DNA of 64,000 bases, taken from NCBI GenBank assembly GCA_964020975.1, contig OZ026628.1:54474971-54538970 (forward strand), read 5' to 3'. The notes below the pieces were generated by a model, which ran no database searches, was not told the origin of the DNA, and was given only the letters and a program-made list of their open reading frames with translations. The translations under genes and the position numbers were made by a program. Within the stretch, counting starts at the first letter, position 1; each line of letters starts with the position of its first letter. Of this stretch, positions 11,651-23,435 are shown piece after piece. The stretch is from Hermodice carunculata. Lineage: Eukaryota > Annelida > Polychaeta > Eunicida > Amphinomidae.

Positions 11651-14600
11651 TAATGTGCTATATTTGAGATTGTATATACGTCCTATATCATCTGATATTG
11701 TAATCTTCTGTACTTTTACCGATGTGACGGTGGTGTATTTATGTATTTATATGTATTTCTTCGTGTATTCGGAGGGAAATAAAATCATTATTATTATTAT
11801 AAAGACCATTCTAAAAGAAATAGATGAGAAAGAAGAGAATCCCCCTCAAACAAATAACGAAGGAGATGTTCAAAGTCTGTTGAATACGATCCTTGAAGAG
11901 GTGAGAGAAATAAGACGTGACAAGAATAAACATGAACAAGAAATGAAAGAACTCCGTACTGACTATGCTAAATTAGTACACACTGTTGCCCAACAACAAA
12001 AGTTCTTGGAATCAATATATCCAAAAGAAAGAAGTAAAAACATAATCATAACTGGAGTTAGTGAGAATGTAGACTTAGAAGCGGCTCACACAGACGTACA
12101 GAAATGTGAGCTTATTCTGCAAAAGATTGGTGTGGCTAATATTACTTTTACCCATGAAAGAATTGGAAAGCAGATGGATAACCGTATTAGACTACTGCTT
12201 CTGCAATGTGCATCGGCAACCGAGAGAGAACGCATCTTAACAAATACAAGTGCGTTGAAACAAGCGGGCCCAGCGTATCAAAGAGTGTTTGTAAAGAAAG
12301 ACGCTCACCCAGCTGTCCGAAGAGAGTGGCGGCGCCTGAGAGAGGCAGAAAAGAAGGAAAAAGAAAAGCAAGAAAACATGGGGTGTAATATACATCTTGA
12401 TACGCATCAGCGTGTTTTGCTACGAGATAGGGTGGTAATTGATCGTTGGTCGCCCACTTATTTTCACTAACTGGTCCAAAGCAATTATCCATTGGGTTCT
12501 GGAACATACATGGTGTGCGGAATAAACTTGAGACAAAGGTTGTAACAAAATGGTTACAAAAACATGATATTGTTATCCTATGTGAAACCCTTACACCAAT
12601 GGCATTATCTGTCCCCGGCTATAGAGTTGTACCGTGTAGGAAAACCCAAATGAATCGGGATGGAGTAGCCCTGCTAGTTCGCAATAACTTTGCAGATAAA
12701 GTGTCAAACGTAGATATCACCTGCGTCGATCAAATTTGGTTCCAGTTATCATTCTTTCCAAATATTAAATTCTGTGGATGCTATATTCCGCCGTCCGACT
12801 CAAGCTTTTACTCGGAGAATGGATGGGCATATATGCAGAGTAAATGTTTGGGAGATTCTGAACAAGTTGGTTTAAACATATTTTATTAAAGCAATTGGAA
12901 ATCAGGCATAGCCTATACAAATTCCTCTTGCAAAAACAAAAAAAAATAATAATAAGGAGTAAAATACACAGTATGGTGTGAAAGGTAACGGCACAAACCA
13001 CAGGACAGTACATTAACGGACACATAACAGAATGCAAGATAAAGACACCACCAGACGTCACAGATAGTGGTCCGAGTAATGAGTAGTTTGCATTGACTGT
13101 AAGATATAAACAGTCTCGAAATAAGTCTTTTACAAAAGTAATGATGTTTGCCCGCACGTGGCCACTTAAATGGTAGGCCTACCCATATCTATATAACAAA
13201 ATTCGTAATATCAACTGTATATACAAACTACCAAGTGAAACTAGTGCGGGCTTCAGTTGAATCTGCCAGTGCGGATAATGTACGTATGCACAGATTCAAA
13301 GATAGCTACATTAGCGGCTTTTGAACATTTTAAACTTCCATTTAGAACTGTATTTAATGTAAACGGAGCCTTGGTTATAATAAACATTTGAAGAGTGTTG
13401 CGTTCGGTAGTGAAGCGAGGACATTCAAAGAAAAAATGGTACGAATTTTCTACTGTGGCGCCACAAGCACAACTAGGAGAACTTGCGATGCCAATTTTAT
13501 GCATGTCGTGGTTCAACTGACTGCAGCTCATTCTAATTCGGGAATGTAGAATGTTTACTTTCCGGTTGCCAATGTAGAATAAATCGTTAACCTTTGGTTT
13601 ATCATTGTCTAATTTACGCTGAAATGTATCAAGATCCTCAGAGTTTCGAACTGAATTGGGTAACAAATTCCACTGACGAATGGTTGCTGGTATAAAAAAA
13701 TTGCTATAAATACTAGTTCTTGCGTATATCTGGCTTATATCATTTTTTGATCTTACATTGTATATATTTCTAGAAGACACGTTTCCTGGAATTAAGTCAT
13801 GAAGGTAATCGGGTGTTAGCCCATGTATTATCTTATATAACAATGTTAGCCTGTGTTTATCTCGACGTTTAGCCAAAGACTCCCATCCCGTCTCACTGTA
13901 TAATAATCTATGACTAGTGCGACAGGTTGCCCCGGTTATTACTCGGGCTGCAGCCAGTTGAACACTTTCAAGCGATGAAGCATCTGCCTGAGTAAATCCA
14001 CCCCAAACTACATCCCCATACTCCAGTAATGGTCTAATATATGTCAAGTATATAATTTCCAATGAACGCCTGTTGAGTCTATATTGTAGTAGTTTTAGAA
14101 TTCCAATTAGTTTCCTGGCTTTGCATACAAGTGAATTTATGTGGTTTGACCATGACAAGTCAGAACTGAAAGTTACACCAAGATGTTTATGTTCTGATAT
14201 ATTTTCTAAAGAGTTACCGAGAAAAACAATGGGTGGGTTTTGATCTTGACTCTTCTTTTTAGTGAAAAGCATGGATTTGGTTTTGGTACTATTGAAAGTG
14301 ACTAACCATTGACGAGACCAGGTCTCTATAGATTTCAGGTCATTGTTGATAGCGTTGGCAGAGCTGATGGGGTCGTCGATGGTAATAAACAAAGTTACAT
14401 CATCGGCGAACAACTTTATGTTAGACCTTACGATATCGGTGATATCATTTACATAAACCAGAAACATGAGAGGACCAAGAACCGATCCCTGGGGTACCCC
14501 GGCTTCGATACTACCCCAGTCCGACAAATCGCCATGTAAAGCAACACGTTGACTTCGATCGTGCAAATAACTACTGAACCAGTCCAAAAGGGAACCACGA

Positions 14601-17600
14601 ATACCTACCTTGTGCAGCTTATAAAGGAGGGCAGGATGATACACTCTGTCGAATGCCTTAGTAATATCACAAAAAACTACTCTAACTTCTTTATGTAAAT
14701 CAACAGCTTTTACAAAGTGATGATACAAGTATACTAGTTGGTTTACAGTACCATCGCCCGGCATGAAACCAGACTGTTTTTTCTGACAGAGCAAAGTTGT
14801 CTCTAAGAAAGTTGAAGACATACTTAAAAATTACTCGTTCGAAAACTTTGGAAACACAACTTAGGAGAGAGATATGTCTATAGTTGCTGCACAAGCTAGG
14901 GTCACCCTTTTTAAGAACAGGAGTAACATTGGCTTTTTTCCAATCATAGGGAAAAGTTTTTTTCTCGAGGGATAGGTTAAATAGTTTGGCAAGAGAGGGC
15001 GCCACTGAAGGGGCTGCTTCCTTCAGTAGTACGGGACTGATCCCATCAGGACCGCTTGCCTTACTGACATCTAGTGATGCCAGTACCAAATAAACGTCGT
15101 CCTCACTTATAGTAAGACTATCAAGAATTTTCCCAGAGCTACTTTGGGTTGACATTGGAGGGCAATGGAAAGTGGAACCGTCAACACAGCTTTGTTGCAG
15201 AAAGAAAGAGTTCAGGGCAGCTGTCTTGGATTGATTGTCCGAAATTACGATGTCGTCGACCAATAAATGGCTATTCGAGGAGTCCTGACTACCTTTCACA
15301 AAATAATTTACAGTTTTCCACCAGCGTTTTTCTTTCCTTTTGGAATTATTTACAATATCAAATCGACGATTAAAGTAATCATCTTCAGCTGCCCTCAAAT
15401 CACTTATGTATTGGTTTCGTAAGGTCCGAAAATAATGCCAAATCTGGGAATTGTTTAAATTTCTGGTGGACTTGGCCTTGCGGTGTATTCTATCAACCTT
15501 TCTTTTTTGGGCCCGCAGGCGACTACTGTACCATGGAGCGTCACCATCTCTAACTGTAATTGTCCTGTTAGGAATATTTTGTCTTGCGACATTTAAGAAA
15601 GTACTGCTCCACAGTTTACACATCTCATCAACATTATCAGTATCAAAGCAGGGGTCCCAATCGACCTTGCTCAGTGAATCCCTAAACACGTCAAAGTCAG
15701 CTTTGGCATATAGCCATATAAACCTTTGAAAAGAAGAGTTCTTCTTATGTCTAAATAATAAGTTTGCAGCTACTGTACAGTGATCATTATCAGCTACTGG
15801 TGGAAGTACAGTTGCAGCTTTCACAAATCTAGGTACATTGGTGATTATTTGGTCAAGGCAAGTTAATGTTCGATCGGTTATCCTTGTAGGCTCTTTTATA
15901 TGTAGGGTAAGGTTATTGGATGCACAAAATGTATTTAATTTCTTACCGTGATTTGTTTGAAAGTCAGCATTTAGATCGCCCACTAATATAATTTTATCAG
16001 TGGGACTACTGTAAGCAAGATCGTATGATACCTGTAAGTCGTCCCAAAACGACACAGAGGCGTTTGGTGGCCTCTAAGCGACCGCCACTAAAAATTTATT
16101 ATTATGTAGACGGATTTCAACCCACATTACTTCGATACCCGGTATTTCTAAGTCAGTTCTCCTTTTAACCCTCATAGCCCGAGATACGTATAGTGCAACA
16201 CCACCGCCGACCCCACCAGCTCTGTCTCGACGCAATATACTGTGAAAACCAGGCAGATCATAGTCACTATCTTGATTACATGCAGACAAAAATGTTTCAG
16301 TTACAGCTATGATGTCGTAGTCTTGCCCTAAAGATGTTTTTATACACCTCAGTTTGTCCTGGGAAAGACTACGAATATTCACATGACATAGGGTGATATC
16401 ACAGTAGGCGTTCATTGGATGAGGGCCAGGATTCGGATGCACATCGCCTGACATAGCGATTAGTAAAACAAGTAATGTTTCAAAACCATCAGTAGCATTG
16501 TCAACTATAGTATACCATCTATACAATAGAACCACCTGGTCTATACTCACATTTTTGTAAATATTGGTGTATAGTGGACCAATTCTGATATATAAACAGG
16601 CAAAGATTGTAACACACAAGGCCGCGTAACACAAAATTATGAAATGGACTAACACCTCGAATATGAGGAATGACTCTAACATGAATATTACTTCCACCCA
16701 TATCTTCATGATATTACATACGCTTCTGTGTAGAATTGAACAAAGGGTGTAAACACCAAGTATCAGTAAAGAAGTTTTGTCCTGCTGCACTAGATCGAGT
16801 ATTATGATTCGTATTACATATACATAAACATGAGCTAGTAACCTCTTCTCCTGACAAGGAGAGAATAAGTGTTCCCCTAAAGATTTGACATGATAAAAAT
16901 GTTCGTTATTGTATTGATGTATGACTGAAAAAGATAATCCCAGAAGTCCGTATAGAACGTACATGAGTGGTAAACAGTACCATAGTCTGGGTAGTACACA
17001 AAAAGCAATGTTAACGTAATGCCAGACTTTGCACAATAGTATTGTTCCAGTTAACACATATTTCCAAGTCAAATTCCCAAACTGGTATATAGTAGCTATA
17101 CATCTCTTCGTAAAAAATATCATTACATTATAAATGCGGTTATTGTAACTCCACTCACCAGAGTGAACCGATCCACACACAAAACAAACAGAAATGCCCA
17201 TTTTGTACATTTCCGCAGTGAATTGTCTAGTCAAACTAAAGAAGGCAGGGATACCCATTGCTCGGACAAACAGGCAAAGACCTATAGAGGCCTGCGCTCC
17301 AAAGAAAAGACATAATACAGAATAATAGCATACGTAGGTTATAAAGACATGAATAGTGGTGGTCCTATATTGACCCAATACACATAAAACATAAAATATA
17401 AAGATGTTCATAAATGAACAAAAATTAAGTATAAAGGTCGGAACGCAAAGAAACACTGTGTACCGGTCACTTTTGAGCGATGAAAAAGTGAGATACTTTA
17501 GCGATAAGTGAATGACATCAATGAGGAAAAAGGTAACTTAATGGTCCGGTCAGACACCAGTAGCTGGTAAGAAACGCCAGTAATGCTATTGATAACCTTA

Positions 17601-20600
17601 ATTCACGGATACAGAAGTGTTCACAGTCAATAAATGGCAAGTAAATGAGAAACATATATTGACCATACAAAACAAAGGGATTTTTCTAAGTTTTGTGATA
17701 CATGGCGGTGATACAAGTTGAATGGCGTAATGACAAGATATTCATAGTACACATGTATTTCAACACAATCATTTAGCTGCTTGGCATTAAGCAAGAATCA
17801 CAACATGGTGGTTGGTGGATTATGAATCACATGCCAGTACTTTATGAGAACAGATAATAATGAGCATTACGCATTAATAACAAATAAGTACTGGTAAAGA
17901 AAATCCTGGTATCACTGGAGCGTCGAGTCACGTAATACATTTTAAATAGTATGTACACAACGGTCATGTCAATACAGGTACAAGGGGAATGCATATACAT
18001 ATACATGCATACACACACGCACACACATACATACATACATATATAAATACATACACACATACATATACATATATACACATACACACACATACACACATAT
18101 ATACACACACATACATATATACACGCACAGATACATACACATACAAAAACAAATATACATTATATATTATACAAGTACACACATAAATTTGCATATGTTG
18201 CCAATTCATACATGTATTGTGTAAAACAACGTTAAAGGTTAGCGTACATCGTAATTACAGATAGTGTTGATTGTTGGGTTGTAATTCACATGTTAATAGT
18301 ATGTGAACACCGCAAGTGATAATTTTGGGTTGGAACAGAATTAAATGCAATAAATACAATACAACGCAATAAATCAATAGATAACCAATATAAGTAGCCA
18401 AGAGAGGTGTCACTGTAATACCAAGAACCGTGATCATTAAGCAACGTAAATATATGAATATCAAATCAGTCAAGTCAATTGACACATTTCAATTGGGATA
18501 TTCAAATGATCACATCAGTAGTTTGTCAATCTGGGTGCAATAGTTGATTTTAGCCTGACGTAGTATGTATGTGGTCGCTAGAACTAAACCTACAGGGTGA
18601 GTCGTAAATAGGGTAGTTGCCACGTGCCAATAATATGTAGACACAGGTGGTGATGATCACAAGATGTTAAGGCATTAAGCCACAACTCATCAAAAAAAAA
18701 AAAAAAAAAAAAAAAAACGTATGCCATGATCAACCCCGCACAATCGCAAATCAGTCATAAGTGGCAAGTTATGCATTTGTTTTCAACTCCAACGCTTGGC
18801 TTGAAGTAGGTGACAGAGGTAGAGATAGTGGTTGATATGTATGTACAAACCAGTAGCTTGTAAAATCGGCCTTAAAGTATGATTGCATGAATGAATGGGT
18901 CACGTGACACTTTCATGTATGTATGCAGTAATTGCATCAGTCCAATTACAGATTAATTGTTAGTATGTATCACATATATGGCAATAACGGGAAAAACGAT
19001 CAAAACAAAGCAAAATCAAAACAGAAACCAAAGTAAGTACAAGTGCGTACTCGTGTGTCTGGAGTCCAGTGTGATATAATGGTAATGCAGTAGCAACTTA
19101 CACTTTACATTATTCATACGCAGATAAGTCCTCCTCACTGGTAATAGCTATCACACGGAAAGATTCATTGTCCTTCACCTTGATCTTTATTTTGCCGTCC
19201 TTCGACCAAGTGTCGATAATGTTCCCTGCGCGTTTCAGGCATCTGGCCTTGTAAGCCAATGAAGCTCGAAAGCGCGTCAGATCCTCGGTGATGAGAACAT
19301 CAGTACCCTTAAGGCGACGCTTGGCTTTGAAGACACGGGCCCTTACCCTGTAGTTCGCGAAGCGAGCGATGATGGCTTTCCCCTTTTCACGTCCGCCCCA
19401 GTTGCTAGTACGTCCGACCCGGTGACTACGTTGAATGTCGTTCAGCGAAAGTTCCAGACCCAGCTTGTCTCTACAGAGATTTATGATCAGCTGATCGGTA
19501 TCCTCATCACCATCCTCGTTGGTCTCCTCTGTAGGGGGTAATCCCCAGAACCTCAAGCAGCCTCTTCGCCCGTACTGCTCCAACGCATCAAGCTCCATAG
19601 TTAAGTTGGACAACTTTTTGTCTTTCTCTGCAATCTGGCGTTCTAATTTGGATATAGTAACCTCCATGTCACATACCTTTTGTTGCAAATTTCCTGCGTG
19701 CTCAGGTTGAATTTGGGAAACAGCAAGTTGGGTCTCTAAATCCGATATTTTTTCGACGATCGACGGACCCAGCTCTTTTTTTACTACTGACTGCAGTTGG
19801 TCGTTGACCATAGCCTGTACCTGATCCATAATCATCCCATGCATAGCCTGGGTGAGGCTTTGAACGAAAGCCTTGCTTCTAAACAAGTCATGAACAGATT
19901 GTTCAATGGATCCACTGACCCTTGACAACAAGTTATAATTGTTGGTGACTTAAATGCGAGGGTTGGATCAGATGCCAACCAGCTTATACAAGGTGACCCC
20001 AATTACTCGTATGAAGGCCAAAAAGATCAAATTCCCAAAACAAATGTAAATGGTGAAAAACTGTTAAGATTGTGTGCAGACTGTGACTGCTTATTTGTAA
20101 ATAACTTGAAGTCAACATCGGCACATTGGAAAAGCGCACTGACTTTTCGAAAAAGAACACAGTGGATTTCAGAACTCGATATATGTGTTACGTCTAAATC
20201 ACTCGTAAAATCTGTGAACGCTTTCTGTGTGCCAAGATATGGTTATGCCATCTGATCATGCACCAGTTTCTGTGTGTTTTGACTTTGAAAATATGAAAGT
20301 ACTAAGTGTGGATAACTTGTTTGGCAGAGCATGTGATCTAGGTGATCATGGTGTTTTGCATGGAAGGGCCCCTCCAGTATGCAAACGTGGTGTAAAATTC
20401 AGTAATATGATGCTGAGCAGTTTTTACAGAAGCTGAGCGAATATGAGGTACCTATTGTAGTTGACGACGTTGGTGAGCAAGCTGCTCAGCAATTAGCAGA
20501 TATACTTTATTCGTGTGAGACTGCAAGTAGAAAAGAAAGAGTTGAGCATAGAAATTTTGATGTTGTTAAAAATCGGTGGCAAAGAATTATTGATGCAGAT

Positions 20601-22819
20601 GACAGTAAGCTATTATGGAACGCTATTAACTGGAAGGGTGAATATGCGGAGGAAAGCACAGATGCGCCATCTGATGACGCTTTCAAGCAACACCTTGAAG
20701 AGCTTTTGAACCCTACCACTGATGATGATCTTGTAACAAATGTATCTATGCCTGTGTTAGACAACCCTATCGATCCTATCGAGATAGTGAATGTAATAGA
20801 AAAACAACTGAAACCAAATAAAGGATGTGGGCCAGACGGAAGTAGTCCTGGCGTTTTCAGACTGCTACCTGCGAACTGGATAGTGTTTTTAACCACATTA
20901 TTCAATGCTGTTTTTGTTACAAGCTACCCAGCGGCATGGACATATGCCAAATTGATTATGATATTTAAGAAGGGAAATAAGAGTGTGTGTGACAATTATC
21001 GTGGCATTAGCATCAAAAACAGTATGGCCAAAATTTACGATTATGTTCTAAATAATAGGCTCATGAAATGGTTTACACCTGATCGGGAGCAAGCGGGTGC
21101 TGTTCCAAAGAGAGGATGCTTGGAGCATATAATTACCTTGAGACTTATTATGGACTTCTGTTTTAAGAAGATAAAACTGTTTGTAGTGTTTATAGATTTT
21201 TCTAAAGCCTACGACCGTGTTCCAAGACATTCACTGATGAAAATATTAAAACGACTTGGGTGTGGCTTAGTTATGTTACTTGCACTGGCGTCATTATATA
21301 AAGTCTCAAAGAGTGTGCTGGGACTCGCTATCATTTCTGCCGCTATAGGAGTCCGCCAGGGGTCGCCAACCTCTTGTTTTCTCTTTACACTTTTTGTGAA
21401 CGATCTTATACAAAGCTTTAAAAGCAAATGCGCATGGGATAGTTTTCTGAAATGGCTCCATATACTTATGCTGATGGATGACACTGTAATTTTTGCTAGT
21501 TCAAGGGACAAATGTTTAGAAAAGTTGAACATATTGATGGACTATTGTAAGTCAGCTGGTATGATAATCAATGCAAGTAAAACCAAATTTATGGCCATAA
21601 ACGGCTCTGTTACTGATAAGTTACCTTTCCTTATAGGCACGGATAATGTGCTCCGTGTACATCATTGCGAGAAGTATACGTATTTAGGCAGTGTTTTTAC
21701 CTGTCTGGCAGTATATTATCAGCAGTGAATGAGCATGCCAATGCTGTGAGAAAACACTTACTTAAACTGGTAACATTTTTCAATAAAAATCCAGACATGC
21801 CTTTCATTGTCAAAAAGAAAGTCCTGGATGCAGCATTTATGGCATCTATTTTATATGGATGTGAAAGTTGGTTTAATGTTGGTCTGAGAAAGGTAGAAAG
21901 TCTGTACATGGGTGCCCTGAAAGCTTTGCTAGGGGTTCGTATCACTACTGCTAATGACTTATGCCTGATGGAATTAGGGTATCCTATGCTGAAAGACTTA
22001 GTAAAACACAAACAGAAGGTGTTTTTCCAAAGAATGACATCTGAAAGAAGTGGGATGCAGGATGATCCTTTGATATATGCTATTAGATTAACTGGTGATA
22101 CAAGTACAGGATCCTATATTAATACGTTATTAGGTATGGACAACGTTTTTGAACATGGCATGCGTGTTATCAAAGATCGGGTTAGAACGTCTAATAAGTC
22201 AAAATTTACAATGTTCAGACATGTTAATCCGAGCCTGGATGTTCATAATGTGTATGCAAAGGACGCAGGAGCTCATATCCCAGAATACATACGAGTCTCT
22301 TTTTCTCGTCTCCGCTTGTCTGCTCACAATCTACGTATACAGACGGGACGGTGGTCTCGGTTACCGCGGGACCAGAGGGTGTGCAGATGCGGCAGTATAC
22401 AAGACGAGGCGCATGTTATACAGCATTGTAATTTAGTTCAAGGCATTCGAGACTCGTACAATAAACCGACACTTCCATACCCTAAGGCTGTCATTGAAGC
22501 CAAGGATTTAGCAGACTTTAAAGTGCTTCATGAAATTCTAATATATTTTGACTGATAAGTGTTATGATTTATGTAAAGATTTCTATAGTAATCTATATTG
22601 TAAGATTGAGCTGCAATTGTATTGCTTTATTATTATCATGATTCGCCTTATACATGTATTTTGCTTTGGACCAAGGTCAATAAAACTACTACTACTACTA
22701 TGCAGCAATGAGGTCAATACCGCATTGCAAGATAGATAGTGTAAACAACTGGATGCGGTGTCGCGACCCAAACAGGATACGTACATGCACATTAATAAGA
22801 TGACATCGTGCCTACTGTC

Positions 22820-22907
<88 letters not shown>

Positions 22908-23374
22908 TATACATATATATTTATACAAAAGTCTTACAGCGTATTCAACACAAAGTGAGCTTATTCAGCCGCTAAAGACGTAGGCCTATGTACTGCATCT
23001 ACAGTGATGTATGAAAAAACATTTGTACCACGAAAAATGGATGATGGGACAATAGTTCTGCGAAATGTCCTTAGTTTGGAGGGGAAATTGGGTGAATTAC
23101 CAAGTACACGAAAACGTTTTCCACAATGAGCGTCACAGTACAGGGATTCAAGCCTGCTTTTGCAGTTTGTTAATATTAAGTTGTCTTCAAGTACATGAAG
23201 GAGTGATGATTGGTCGATCACGATATTTGATGCGAAATGCATTTTCTACCTAAAGACATCTTTATTTCTGAATGGTTAAATATGTAAACATCGATCATAA
23301 AGTGACCGCTGAAATTATCAATCTTCAACATCGACCGATCACGCTTGTCAGACAAAAGGCATTTAGTTCCCGCA

Positions 23375-23435
<61 letters not shown>

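Larger units (their letters stand above)
12869..19926 (-). mobile_element. LINE B, nearly complete CR1-like retrotransposon inserted in LINE C
   Basis: 7058 bp between identical 8-bp repeats. Read on the minus strand it has ORF1 (19926-19110), a 1.65-kb spacer with CATA microsatellites and a 27-A run, ORF2 (17456-13253) and a 3' end AATAAAATATGTTTAAACC at 12869-12890. The same AATAAAATATGTTTAAA end closes LINE H at 31498-31520, so B and H are of one family. ORF1 lacks its first codons, so the 5' end is slightly truncated. ORF2 has only one in-frame stop and one frame break, which with the exact target duplication marks a young insertion. Confidence 0.9.
11804..22700 (+). mobile_element. LINE C, host LINE split by LINE B
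   Basis: The left part (11804-12868) carries ORF1 and the first half of the endonuclease; the right part (19927-22700) carries the second half and the RT. LINE B lies between them. The 3' end is AATAAAACTACTACTACTACT near 22680-22698. Without LINE B the element is about 3.8 kb. Several frame breaks make it clearly older than its insert. Its 5' end sits directly on the ATT tail of LINE A, so it is slightly 5'-truncated. Confidence 0.85.
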
